Part shown: in pieces, positions 21,173 through 34,051 of the stretch
How the letters are laid out: every line of letters starts with the position of its first letter
Numbering within the stretch: the first letter of the stretch is position 1
From: Allacma fusca
Taxonomy: Eukaryota > Arthropoda > Collembola > Symphypleona > Sminthuridae
Assembly: GCA_947179485.1 (NCBI GenBank)
Contig: OX359247.1
Coordinates: forward strand, 60,237,131-60,301,130
Direction: 5' to 3'
Length of the DNA stretch: 64,000 bases
Position numbers and translations under genes: made by a program
The notes under the pieces: generated by a model
Told to the model about the DNA's origin: nothing
What the model saw: the letters and a program-made list of their open reading frames with translations, nothing else
The model's database searches: none

Positions 21173-21714
21173 CAGAGGTGTCCATTTGAAAACACCTTCG
21201 TTCATCCTTCAGAAGGAGAACCGTTTACAATTACCCGTTCCTTCATCGTTCCGTAAAATGAAGCCTTCTGAATGTTTATCCTTCCTTCGCCCTTCCTTCA
21301 TTCAAAACCATGCTATAATCCTTCCTTCAGCCTTCAAAAATTATTTAAATTCCTTCATGCTTCGGGTATCATGCTGCCTTTGTGATATAAATGTTTCAGA
21401 ATAACGTTAAGCCGACCCGCCAGAAAAATAGTTTTCAGTTGAGTAACGGTGTATGTACGTACATGAACTTAAGTTACGGAAGAATTTTGCCTAAAATATA
21501 GTAGATGGAATTGCAAGTTGCAGCGGCGTTCGAAGGCGTAAAAACAACATGTTCCTTCACATTCCATTATTTCTGCAAAGAGCAGAAGCCTTCGTTCAGC
21601 CTTCGTTTCCTTTCCAGCCTTCCTTCCCTTCCCTTCATAATTGTCAAAGATAACGCTTCATTCGTTCAAAGAAGCCTTCTCTGAAGGAAATCCTTCGAAG
21701 GATGGACACCTCTG
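21173..21714. mobile_element. hAT-type MITE with CCTTC/GAAGG subterminal array
   Basis: 542 bp with terminal inverted repeats CAGAGGTGTCCAT and ATGGACACCTCTG and an exact 8-bp target duplication CTTCAAAG (21165-21172, 21715-21722). The interior is packed with CCTTC and GAAGG pentamers on both flanks, probably transposase binding sites. No coding. It lies 20 bp from the Helitron 3' end. Confidence 0.9.
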
Positions 21715-21722
21715 CTTCAAAG

Positions 21723-24130
21723 CCAGTAATACTGCTACAGTTACGGGGACCAGGATCTGATAAGTTGTATCCTAAGCCCTAACCCTAACATGTCGTAACT
21801 GGTAACTTTGGTTCCAATAGTCGCAGAGCAATGAATTTTGACCCAGTTAGAGAATTTAATTGGGGATACAACATTTATACCACAATACCGAACCCGCCAA
21901 ATCTAGGGCCGGTAATCGCCGCAAGCCGCAACTATAAACGCCTTTGTGAAAAAAAATATTTGTAACACTCATTCAATTAATTTTTTATGAAGTGAAAAAT
22001 CATAATTGTCAATTAAATTATCGTACTGCTTTGGCATACCTTCAGTGGTCCTTCGTATGGCATCTGAGTCACACTACATATCTGTAACTGTCATTTGATT
22101 TTGGGTAGATACAGATCTAATGTTGCCCCACCAGATCGGACATCAATGAGTTGGATTGATTTTTTTTCCCAGTGATCTTCCTTCTCCTCCGCAATAGGGG
22201 CAAGTTAAAGATCTATTAGTTGCAGTGATTTTGAGGGCCAATCCGCACCTTTTACTCCTTTATTGGCCAAGCTAGTCAAGAAAATTTACGCCAGGTGTTT
22301 CGGATACGGATCCCGCCAGAATTTCAATAGTCCACCTAAATCTTCACCAGAATGGGTAAAATGAACTCCTTAACGATAATTAAGTGTAATTAACATTCAC
22401 CTACCCTAGAGCGTCCTTTACACCCTAGAAGTAACATATAGACCAACCTTCAGTACAGTTCAACACACACTAATACTACTTACAACTCCATGTACAGTAC
22501 TGTACACAACTCAAGATTCAGCCCTGGAACATGTCAGTATTTTATATGATCTAGCTAATTTATTTACCCCGGTATTGCAAAAACAGCAAAAATTAGGCTT
22601 CTTTGCAGGGGGCAATTTACATATTGTTAGCTAAATTTTAAAAAGTATCCTTTTCAAGGAGATCCCGTTTAAAAAGCAGACTGCCAAATGGAAATGGTAC
22701 CTTAAAATTTAGCCAACGTTAAAGTTCTAGGACAAAGTCCCTTTTGTTGCAGCCTTAATTTTCCTCATAGTCTAATTGTAAGCAGCCTTTTACTGCAAGA
22801 GAATATTTGTGCTACTGTTTCTCTTATATATAGATACATTAAATTGTAGTATACTCTCGCCACAAGATTTTCCCTTGGAGTTGAACGAGTCTTTCTCTAG
22901 TGGACAAAATATGTATATAAACCTACTTCTAATTACCAAATTGTAATGGCTCTCCTTATAACAGCGTGTTATACAGTACGAGGCAAATTTTGCTTCTTCT
23001 AGGATTACTTTCATAAGCAGAGTACTTTTTTTAAAATGATTCGGAAACAAAAAATAAACTGAACGGACAATCTCATGACATTTTAGCTATTATGCTTTTA
23101 ATAGTACACCAACTTTATACATTGCCGTCGGAAAGGGACAGAATTCGATATTAAAATGGGATGAAAAAGAGACTTCTCTTATTTTTGTCCTTTTTAAAGA
23201 TAATGCTCTCACAACCGGGTTTTTTACAGTGAGAATAAGTATACACTGTCAGTTCATATTTTATGCTTAACTTACGACAAACTTTTATGATGATGACGAT
23301 GATGGCCTTTCTTAATTTTAAATCTAACAGTCCTTCTACATGTGAAGCCTATGCCTAATTCAGTCCTAATATATAATTATATAAATAATATAAACTCATA
23401 GTTAATGTTATTTCCAAAGATTTTGCATGAAGTACTCTCTCGCTAGAAGGGGCCACTCGAAAAGTTTTTTTCATATACAGTAGCACAAAATACATAAGTA
23501 CTTTGGACACGTTTCACTTAACCCCAACGCTAATATTCTCCTTAAATGAGAGCATTTCATATTCTAATGGAGTCAGATTTTTTGTAGCATATATTTATTA
23601 GACTGGAGTACGAGTGTATTTTATATTCACTAGTTAAATACTTAATAGTTTTAATGTATACTGTTAAAATAGTTTGAGCTACATTCGGACTCATTGTCAA
23701 TTGTTTGGAGTCGTCCCATATTTATTCGGCTCTTCCTAGAAGGAGCAGCTCCTTTGCAGAGTTATCAATCCGTGGTTTTGCAAGCGATCAGGTTGCGGTT
23801 TTATTACCCTTCAGTTCTCAGTTCATTTCATTTCATTTCGTTCCATTTCCATTGCATTCATGTTCCTCGCCCTCACACACACAAATAAAGAATGAATGTT
23901 CCATTGTCGCAGTCTTTAGAATTCCTTCCACCGTCACAACGCATTTCACACTATCCTTAGCTTTTTTTATCCCACTTCCCTAATTTCACTTCTCTTTCAA
24001 GTTTTCTTCCTCTCAGACTCTTTTTCCCAATAATTACAATAATTATAACTACATACAAGAAAAAAAAACTAATTAAAGACCTTCTAAAAATTTTGACAAG
24101 TTCATATCTGTCCTATTAAAAAACCGGAGG
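21723..24130. other. Intergenic, about 2.4 kb
   Basis: No gene recognised. A TTTCATTTCATTTCG tract near 23825-23840 and the sequence up to 24130 are likely promoter and 5' UTR of malectin. Two CCCTAA units near 21776-21788 are not telomeric. Confidence 0.5.
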
Positions 24131-25503
24131 ATGACTTTTCTAGTGTTGTTGCTTAAAATAATTATTATTGCGGACGCACTTAGAGGAGTTCATTCAAAGA
24201 AGGGAGACAATTCAAATGAAGTGAAGCTATTGCTGGCAATTAATGCTGGAGGACCTCATCATATAGATGTTCACGGGATTCCGTATGATAAGGATCCACT
24301 GACAGATGGGATTGCATCAGATCATGGGATGCACCTGAATCAGATCGGGAGAGCTCATCCGGCGGATGAGATCCTGTATCGAACTGAGAGATATGGCACA
24401 TCTACATTTGGCTATGATATCAATCTCCCTGAGGATGGGAAATACGTCCTGGTGATGCAGTTCTGTGAGGTCTATTTTCGGGAACCGGGTCAAAAGGTTA
24501 AATATTACATGTTTGATTCTAAAGTGATTAAGAGTCTTACTTCGAATGGGTGTATAATATTTTGACACGTGGCTTTGTGATGGTTTGGTTACAGCTTACT
24601 AGTGGAACCGGGTTGGGACTTTAATTATTACAAAAATTCGTTTAAATTGATGTAATGTTAAAATACATAGGTTTGTTCAAAACATTTTTAGGTTTTTGAC
24701 GTCTACTTGAATGGGAAGCATGTGATTGTGGCTGACCTGGACATTTTCGGGACAGTTGGCTTCGCCGTCGCTCATCAAGAGATCATTCCATTTGAAGTCA
24801 AAGGTGGAGTCTCAAGACTAGAGGTGGGTGAGGATGTCTCCAAGATTCGAAATAAAAGGATCCGGCTGGATTTCATGAAGGTAGTTAAACTTAATTTGTG
24901 AGCAATCGTGTATGTAACTAGTTTTGGGGTTAAATGGAGAGAAGTGCCATTTGGATTTGCCCAATTAAGTTACATATGTAATTCAGATTTGTACGTAATG
25001 ATGTGAACATAATTTTGTTTTGATTTTTACATAGGGTCAGCACGACAACCCGAAGATTAACGCCTTTTATGTCATCAAAGGATCACCGGATGGTGAGGAT
25101 GTTCGATGTGTTTGTGTCCTAATTACTATTTTATATTTGTATTGTGTACTCCAGCTTTGCGATTCGTGGAGTGTTTAGGGGAGCGGGATTTGTATTGTAT
25201 TTATGTGTTTAATATCTACTTTTGCATTTAAAATGATGTTGTGTTTGTACAGATGTTCCCCCATTGCCTCAAATGAATTACGAAAGAAATGAAGGAGATG
25301 ACGAAGAGTTTTATGGAGACGAAGAGGAGTTCCCTGAGGCTTTTGAACGTCAAAACGACCAAAAGAAGTACCGGAAAAGTGGGCCTAGTTCTTACGACCC
25401 GTGGGAACAAGAATCTATCTGGTCCTCGTACGGCCCCATTATTATATCAGTTGGTGTTGGTGCTGTGTTCATTCTAGTTTTGATTAAAGCTTTACGTAGC
25501 TAA
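24131..25503 (+). CDS. Mlec: Malectin, ER carbohydrate-binding membrane protein
   Basis: Type-I ER membrane lectin. Malectin binds diglucosylated high-mannose N-glycans and works with ribophorin I in glycoprotein quality control. Exons 24131-24496, 24692-24880, 25035-25092 and 25253-25503 give 864 nt, 287 aa, all phases matching. A signal peptide (MTFLVLLLKIIIIADAL) precedes the malectin domain at about 30-200. Family motifs are A-I-N-A-G-G, D-V-H-G-I-P-Y, Y-R-T-E-R-Y, F-G-Y-D-I, F-C-E-V-Y-F, F-D-V-Y-L-N-G, D-L-D-I-F and H-Q-E-I-I-P-F. Then come the acidic stretch (GDDEEFYGDEEEFPE) and a C-terminal transmembrane helix (IIISVGVGAVFILVLIKAL) with a very short tail. Length and order match the family. 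Confidence 0.93.
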
Positions 25504-26345
25504 TTAACAAAATATTTAGACGAGTTCAGGAATAAGTACAACTTAAGTCTGAATCATGGATTTAAAGTGCAACTCAATTCCAAATTTTACGAGTTAGTAA
25601 TTTAATTTGTTCGTGTGTTGAAGATGAGACAAAGGGTCATGTACAGTTTAATATTTGTATATTATGGAGAGTATTAGTACACGTTGTTTAAAGTATTGCT
25701 AAAATTGTTACAGGTGTATTTGAGTTTTTCTGACCGAGATAGAGCTACACGTTATTCAGTGTTTAAGTTAAGCTAAGCAGTAGTTAGGTTATGCTCATCT
25801 GTGTCATTTTAACGAAATCAGCCTGTCACTCGTCTGTTGTTGAGTTTTATACAATTAGTTGTTACTTCATTCGATGAGACAATAACAGCACTTTTGAAAT
25901 AGTAGCCAAAAGTGTTTTATAACAAGCTTGTTATTCCTTTTTGTATGATCGTACGAAGAAACATGATTGCATGTGAATGTACGTTCGGAACAGCTATTTA
26001 ATGCTACTCTAATTAATTGGATATGTAATCATTCGCTGCCAATTTGAGTTGAAAATAAAAAGTTATGTATATTCCTGCTAGAACATAGTTACAGATAATT
26101 ACATGAGCACACGTCGAGACTGGCGTGGTAAATAATATAATTTATTGCCATTTGTTACAATACTCTGCCGTCTGATCATACACTAATTTTGGCTGGTTTG
26201 TAGCAATAATTCAAGATAATTCAAGGATCTGGCATATATTGCAGAGTGTGAAGTTAGAATTGCAATAATATATTCAGTGAAAACTTTATTTTTATCTTAT
26301 CAAGTTGCGAGTGTACGTACTTAGCATTAATCTGTTATGTTGTGA
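25504..26345. other. Intergenic, malectin 3' UTR
   Basis: AT-rich with no recognised gene. Contains the malectin 3' UTR and the presumed promoter of the NB-ARC/TPR gene. Confidence 0.5.
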
Positions 26346-29289
26346 TGATTGAATACCTTCCTGTAAGTGTTCACACGAATGGACCACTCCAAATTCCGGA
26401 CGGCCCATATCCTCACAGTATCAATTAATATTGAATAATAACTTATTTAGTGTCAAGGTATTCATTTTTGACCTAATCTCGATGAGTTCAAGTTCTACCA
26501 GGTCCTTCAGATCCTTGCTGTAGACATTTGGAGACATTCAGGTATTTCAAGAAAGAATAAGAATCACTGAAAAAGAATACGTTAAAATAGTGGGATACCT
26601 CAGTCCTTGATTTCTCTATGGTAATTATCAATTTCTAAATTTCTAAATTAAAAGGGTTTCCCTCATTTTAAGATTTGTATAATAATTTTGTTTTCAGGGT
26701 GCCTGCGATTGGATCTGCTGCTGTTGCAGTGATGACAAGGACGAAGCAAAACCAGATCCTCACCCACCTGCTGATACGTCCCCCACAAAGGCGGCTCCTG
26801 GAAAATTAGTGATTCGAATTGAGCCAGGGAAAGCTAATTTTAAAAATAAGGATTTTTCCCCGCTGACTCCAAGAACTCCGGCAAACGAAATCCCTCCTTA
26901 CATATGCAAAGTAAAGCCTTTGATTTCGGAACCGAGTTTTAAAAACCTGACCTTCAATGTTCGGAAAAGCAGAGACACCTTAATTTCCAGGCCAGATATT
27001 GTGCAAAAACTGGACACAGTTATAGAGGACAACAAAAAAATTGGCTTCATGACCACAACTGTCTCTCAAGACTCTACAGTAATCCATGATGGCATTGGTA
27101 AAACCGAGACAGTCAGGAAGTACATTGAAGCACACTCTCACCGGTACAATCACATTGTTTGGATCGATGCAGAGAGCAGAATCACAGTTCAGAATTCTTT
27201 CCTGAACTTGGCGGAATCCATAGGGAAATACATATATGATGAAGCTATCACCGATAAGTACAAGCGGGTGTCGTCATTGGCCAAAGAGACATTTCGAGTT
27301 CTCATGAAGAAGCCATGCCTCATTGTATTGGACAACTTGAGTCAGGAATTTTCCAATTTTAAATCCCCGGCAGGTTCACCAACTGCACGGGAATTTCTAC
27401 CAACATTTTTGGAAGACCGAATCAAGCCAGTTATTCTGGTTATATCTAATGATCCGGGCTGGACGGCAAACACTGTGAAAATAAACCAGGTCCCTGAAGA
27501 CATTTGCTCGTTGTTTATATTGAATCAATTAAAAATTGAAGATACCGATGAGAATCGACAGTTGGCTCTTGAAATCACAAAGATGACTTCAAGGTCGCCG
27601 CTGTTCCTGGAAATGACCGTGGGCCTTATTCGAATCCAAGTAGAGGAAGATACCATTGGATTGGGACAAAGTCCTATGCGAGATTTCATAGAATTTTTCC
27701 AACAATCTCAACGAAGGGTTCTACCCCTGCGACCAACCGATAGCAAAACCGATCCATATCTTCATGTTTTGTTAACTTTAACAATAAATAAAATTAAGGA
27801 AGATTCCAAACTGAGCCGCATAGCTATGAACTCTCTAAATGCTATGGCTTACATGCATTCAGTGAAAATTCCAAAGAAAATGCTCGCATCATTTTTCCCG
27901 TTGGAGTCTTCAAAGTCCATCACGGAAGCGCTCAAAATCCTCATTAACTACTCGCTAGTTCAGGATGTTGACGAATTCCTGGAAATGCATCCTATTGTTC
28001 AGGAAGCCATAAGGGAGATTGTGAAGATGAACAGCCGAGAGGATAAAGTTTTAGACTGGATCATCAAAGAAATTTCATGTCTTCTTCAACAGATATCAAT
28101 AACTGATAAGCACTATCGCGAAGTCCTCGCTTGCGCCATTAGCATTGAACACTATGTTCAGACGAAATACTCAAATTTAGTGTACCTAGATTTTGCGAAG
28201 CTTGTGCAAGAAAAAATCGCTTCAAAATACTTCGAGAAATCTTACGAAATTTCTGAAAGGATTGCAAAGCATCATGATTCGATGAGTGGGAAAGAGCATC
28301 GAGGAACCCTTATGGCACAACATGATATGGCCGTTTCCTTGTTTTTTCAAAAAAAATATGCCGATTCAGCCTCTCGTTTCGCTAAAATGTTGGATCCTGT
28401 GCAAGGATTTCTTGGAAGAAACAGCAGACCTTCATTAGAGCTAGCTTTCAGACTTGCAATGGTCTACACCAAACTGGGGAAATATCAGGAAGCCGAGACG
28501 CTCTATCAACAGACGTTGGAAGGAAGGAAGAAGACTCGTGGGGAAGAGCTGGTCACCTTTGAAACCGAGTATTATCTTGCGGCGTTACTTCATCAAATGG
28601 AAGAGCATGAAAGAGCCTTGGAAACTGTAACAGGGCTACTCCCGAAACAAACTGAGTTTCTAGGTTCCGACCACGTCGGAACCCTGAATACTCGCATCCT
28701 CAAGGCATCCTTGCTAACATCTTCAGAGAACTATGATGAAGCTCACAAGGAAGTTTCCGAAGTGCTGCAGACGTCAGTAGCAAAATATGGGAAAGCGCAC
28801 CCTGTTACAGTTAATGCCATGAGACAGCAGTCACATCTCAAGATCGTACAAGGGAAACATAATGAAGGGCTGAAGATATTTTTTGAAGTTTTGGAAATTC
28901 AGCTGAGGTACTTTGTTCTGGATCCAGAAACTGCTATGGAAACCAACCGTAACATAGGAAACATTCTGGTGGACTTAAAAAGGTTCGATGAGGCACTTCG
29001 GTTGTACGCGCAGGCATGCGATTTCGCCAGGGCTGTGCTCGATGATAATGATCCAATGACAGTGGCAAACGAGGCAAGCATTGGAGCGGTCTTGAATATA
29101 CAGGGTCGAGTGGAAGAGGCACTGGAAATGTACGCCAGAGTATACGAACGGCAGAAAGAATCGCTGGGGGTTTTCCATGAAAATACATTAGAAACAAAAA
29201 ATACGATGATAAAAGTTGCAGGAAGCAATGTTAAGTTTACTGATGCGCTTCGAATTTATGCTGGAATTCTGGAGAGTGACGCATTATAA
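26346..29289 (+). CDS. NB-ARC/TPR STAND protein with degenerate P-loop
   Basis: NLR-like STAND NTPase, 869 aa if exon 1 is 26346-26363 (ATG, six codons, GTAAGT) joined in phase 0 to 26698-29289. The exon-2 start is clear (TTTTCAG acceptor). The choice of exon 1 is less so. Residues 10-16 (D-W-I-C-C-C-C) are a possible palmitoylation patch. The NB-ARC region covers about 95-420. The P-loop reads H-D-G-I-G-K-T-E, where the usual first Gly is lost. Walker B is L-I-V-L-D-N (about 214-219). About 540-860 is a run of kinesin-light-chain-like TPRs (A-x2-Y-x3-G-K-Y-x-E-A-E-x-L-Y pattern). This architecture is common in large sensor families of cnidarians, springtails and fungi. Trigger unknown. AATAAA at 29423. 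Confidence 0.8.
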
Positions 29290-31058
29290 AGATACAAAAT
29301 TCCATTTAGTTCTTAAACTCAACCATGAATATTCTGGGTAGAACTACATAGTAAATAGTAATTAATATCAATAAGACGATGTAAACAGCACCGATCCTGT
29401 TTTAATTTTTAACAAACGTGTGAATAAATTCTTACCCATATTCAATCTGCACCAGAAATACTTACGTGTGCAAAATAGATATTGTGGCATATAATAGGGA
29501 AAAAATCAACTATAGCTTAAGAATTAAATGCACAAAATATGTACGAACGTATGTATGTCCTGTATAAGTTAGGAGACTCGAGTTAATTTTTGCTATTAAT
29601 AGCAGATATCCATTTTCGCTCTTTTTGCGATAAAACGCCAATGTTCACAATTATTGATTATTAAAGCGGCTTTTGGCTTCACAGTATTGCTTGCATAATT
29701 CAATTAGCACAAGTGATAAAAGGTCATTCGGCGTGATTTGGTGACACATACTTTTGGTACGCGGTCGTTGAGACGAAATCCACAACTTATTGGATCAGTT
29801 ATCACATATTCGCATGTTGTGTGCATACGTAAGTGCTAATAATAATTATTGTAATTACATTTTGATTATGGCAATTTGATTACCCAGTTGTTGTCTACAA
29901 ATACATATATAGATGTAAATTATAATAACGATTTGGTTTAATGGTCGGGTAAACCAACTTGCTCATCACCTCCGACAGGACCAAACTTGGGGGGATACAA
30001 AATCCACAAGAAAGATTTATTTTCAGGTCAGAAATACTTTTCCACATTATATTAAGTATTTATTCTAATCCCCGTAATATAAGGGTGGAACATATTCGTA
30101 CAAACAATCGTAAATAAAAATAAAACTTGTAAAATTGTTTTCTTGTTGCGAAATGCTGTACACATTAACGCATCAGTTCCTCAGCTTGTAAACACCACGC
30201 CATATTTGGTTTCCTGGTCTTACTGCTTCCCTCTAGTATTTAGTCGTACAACCAATCCTATGAAATAGTCCGTTAAAATTTTGTCTAGTTTTAGTACGCG
30301 AGACCATAATAAAGGGACGAAACTAGATAGGTATTACATTTGCGAAAGAATATGCCATGAAGCATATTTTGGTGTGCTGTGGTCACTTATTTGGATTTTA
30401 CAAATGGAGACAAATCTGGGACCCCATCAATAAACTAGCCACAACCCTGGATCTATTACGTATTTGTGTGAACTGGTAGAAATTATATAACTATAAATAC
30501 ATTATTTTGTGTCATTTAGCACTTACAGTTCCTCTATATGCTTTTCCTTGTGAAGTTGTTTACATAAGTACCTGTTGTGACTTAAAGAGTTTCTAAGTAA
30601 GTACTTCAATGCATAAATTACACAAATATTCCCACATACTTCAGCCGCGTGTTGAATGAAAAATTATTTTTGTAGCTCAAAGCCAGTAGATATTAAGTTT
30701 CCTGTCAATACTGCTACAACATTGATAAACGTTATCAGAGCACTGACTGAAACTCACAATCAGCAAATAACTGCTTGAATAACAAATCAATAGGAGAGGA
30801 GATAAGCCTTCAGGATTATTATTCGCTCAATTGGAGCTCTGGCAGAGCTGGAATCTCAAGTATAGGAGGTAATTACACTAAAATCCTACCACAAACATGG
30901 AGCTTTAAGGATTACAATAATATGCTGTTGAGCAAATCCAGATTAGTTAGAATTTAATCACTTTGTGGGACATTTTTGAGTGTAAATAATTATTTATGTT
31001 CCTAGGAAAACCTCCAAAGTGTTTCTAAAACTGATCAGGAAGTGTCGCTGGAAGAAAA
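29290..31058. other. Intergenic, about 1.8 kb
   Basis: AT-rich. No gene, RNA or repeat recognised apart from the preceding 3' UTR and the presumed promoter of the BTB gene. Confidence 0.5.
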
Positions 31059-34051
31059 ATGGAAGACAAATTAGCCAATGGTCATGCTCATGAAGAGGAG
31101 CCCTTGATAAATAATTCGGGACGGCATTGTTGCGTGGAAATGGGGGAAGTTGTGTTTTCAGTGGGAAGTCCGCAGGTGCAAATGAAGGCCCGGAGAGTTT
31201 CATTAAAGAGGAAGTCCGTTGTTTTAGGAGCTATTATCACTGATGCCTGCAACAACGGGAGACATCACGAAGTCATTGAGTTGCCTGATGTTCATCCAAA
31301 GCATTTTGAGAATTTTTTGAGGGTGAATTTCCTCTTTAGGATTTTTTTTTTTAAATTTAAACCCCTGTACTTACCTTATAAGGATGATAACATTTATATT
31401 TTTTTGCAGTACGTGGACGAAGACAGTGATTTAAGTACACAATCATTCTCAGTCGAGGAAGTTGCTGAGGTTTTACAGATTGCGAAACGCTACTCCGCCA
31501 CTGTTCTGCAGCTCCAATGCCGACGTTACCTAGAAAACGCTCTGTGTACCAACAATGCAATCAGCATCTACCAATGTGCTCAAAAACTCAACGAGCTCAA
31601 ACTTGAGATGACTACTTACGGATTTATTATCAAGTAATTATATTTAAATGTTCGTTCAATGAGTACAGGGTTCGTCCAAATATTACGTGTGCCAATATTT
31701 GAGGAAGTCTACAGGGTAGAGAAAAGGTTTCTAAAATAACAAGTTCGGATAAACACGATAAATACATGATGAACCGTCTTAGAAGATGTCCTCGTGAAAA
31801 AATATTGTTTACTGTAGGAACAAAAATTTGTGCGTACACTCCTTGTTTTCACAATGCTATTTTTCTCATTCTAAGATTTAAGAGCAGTTTTTGTTTGCTT
31901 CTTTTGGGATTCTCTTATCGATTGCATTAAATATTTTTGATTTAAAGGGTTAATTGTTTGTATAAAAATAGTACTGTTTTTTGTTTTGATTTTAAGATTA
32001 CCTGACCTATTGGTCAACTTTTGATCGTTTAGTGCTAAACTTATTCTCCTTGGTCCTGTAGACAGAAGAATTAGGCCCAAACCGGAAAATATTTCCCAAG
32101 TCTTCACTGGCGCTTTAACTCTGAATTTGCATCTTTTTTAAACCCAAATTGCAGACGTTTTCCAGAGATTTTACAATCCAATGACTTTCTCAACCTAGAC
32201 ATTCAGAATCTTCACCATTTTTTACAACTGGACGAAATTTGTGCTAACGAAATAGACCTATTTCGTGGGGTATTTAGGTAAGTTGGCTTAAGTACGTGTC
32301 AGTGGAAACCAGAAAAGTTTTATTCGTCTGTATATATTGTCTGCATGGTTGTTAATACGTGAATAAGCTAATATACATAATTACATATGTCACATATGAG
32401 GATACAGTTTAGGTGTAGCTGTCAAAGCCCTCAAGATTTATAATTAACTTCCTATTCAGATGGGCTGAGGCTGAGTGCCAACGGCAAATGCTGGAAATTA
32501 ATCCTTCAAATATGCGGTCAGTCCTTCAAAGCATGCTGAGTCTAATCCGTTTCCCATTAATATCATTGTCGGACTTCAGCGCTTACGTGGCCCCAAGTGA
32601 GCTGCTAACTTGTGAGGAGATTGATGCTGTCATGCCCTATTTACTTATTGATAATGACAAGTAACTGTTCAATACCTTTGTAATTTAATTATGACATGCA
32701 TAACATATTTTTTGGTCGAGTGCCATCCCAGGAATTGCCATCTAGTGAGCTTATACCGTTTGGGATTTATACTGACCAACTGTCCTTTGACAACTGACAC
32801 GTTACGGATACTTTGGCCCCGCAGGTTATGAGAAAAACCTTCGAGGAAAATTTTCTATACGGCGGGAAGATATTTTGACACAATCTCATTTTCTATAATG
32901 TTGAACTTTCTCCCTGTGATAGTATTCACACTGTCGGAATAATTATCAAATTTTGAATCTATTATGGGTGATCTTCTAAAGAGAGAATGATTTATAAATG
33001 GCAGTAGCAGTAAGGCTTCGAGGCAGAATGGATGTTTCTCAGTATTCATTGTATGGGGTAGACATTTTTGTGATAGTTGGTCAGAGGGCAGTTCTTTGAG
33101 TGGCATTTGGTGGAAATTCATGATTTATATTTGGTGAATCATTAAAACTAATTGTAATAATATAGTTTTTTTGTTTTAGAAATTGTGAAACGTTTAAGAA
33201 GGCTCCATTCAATATTCGGCGAAGAGGAATATCCCCTCCTAAGACATATAGCGTCTGTTTCTTCGATTGTGTCATTTATGATTCGGAAGTATGGATTGGG
33301 AAATGGAAGTACAACTTGTGAGTCTCTACTACTCCACATGCTAAATTTAATCATTTAAAAATACCATGAGATTCTTTTCTGGTATATCCGATAAATTAAG
33401 CCTTTTTTGTCAATTTTGTCAAAACACATAAATCCAGCCGGGAATGATCAAAGAATGGATTTGCAATTCTGTTCAATTACATGTCCACAATTATTATTTG
33501 TACCCGAAAAAAAAACAAGCCATTATTTTTTTTAACGTTTAGATGTTACCATTTTTTTACACAGAATAAAAGTCAATCGTCCTATTGCGATCGTGAGCTT
33601 TGGCTTCGACGGACCCATCAGAGATGATGCCACATACTACGTGAAAATCAAATTAACTGTGCATGAGTCGGAAGATCGTGAGAACATAAACCCCCTGCCA
33701 CTCAAAGATGAAATTATCCATGCCAAACGGGAGAGACCTTTTCACGTGAAATTTGAGACCCCCGCTTTACTAAAACCTGACGTATTTTATAGGGCTTGTT
33801 ATTCTTTACAGGTTACCCCCGAATTTTAAATTTACTTCCTTGTGCAATCAAAATAGATGTAATGCACATGATTAAATCATGGAGTAATGTAACTAAAGCA
33901 TTATTAATTTTCCCAGGGTCCAAAAACTATATGGGGAGTTCGGCCAAAAAGTCAAGTCCAAATGTTTTGTGATGATGCCGGAAATGTTGTATTTACTTAC
34001 GGGTTTGTGGATGGTCAAATGCCAGAAATAAGATTTACCATACCTTCATAA
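31059..34051 (+). CDS. BTB-BACK-PHR protein (BTBD1/2/3/6-like)
   Basis: Putative Cullin-3 substrate adaptor of the BTBD1/2/3/6 group (fly lute). Seven exons: 31059-31322, 31410-31633, 32155-32277, 32460-32660, 33180-33317, 33565-33811, 33917-34051. These total 1,332 nt, 443 aa, with every junction in phase. BTB covers about 25-130. BACK covers about 135-235 (F-P-E-I-L-x-S-N-D-F-L-N-L and the E-I-D-L-F-R-G-V-F-R-W-A helix). A C-terminal PHR-type beta-sandwich covers about 290-443 (V-C-F-F-D-C-V-I-Y-D ... F-G-F-D-G-P-I ... L-K-P-D-V-F-Y-R-A-C-Y-S-L ... F-T-Y-G-F-V-D-G-Q-M-P). The BTB is shorter and more divergent than in BTBD6, so this may be a lineage-specific paralogue. AATAAA at 34068. Confidence 0.85.

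Noticed and set aside
21776-21788. CCCTAA repeats suggesting an interstitial telomere
   Set aside because: Only two units, and the arthropod telomere repeat is usually TTAGG.
28899-29228. Minus-strand frames opposite the TPR region
   Set aside because: Antisense to a clear TPR-coding exon.
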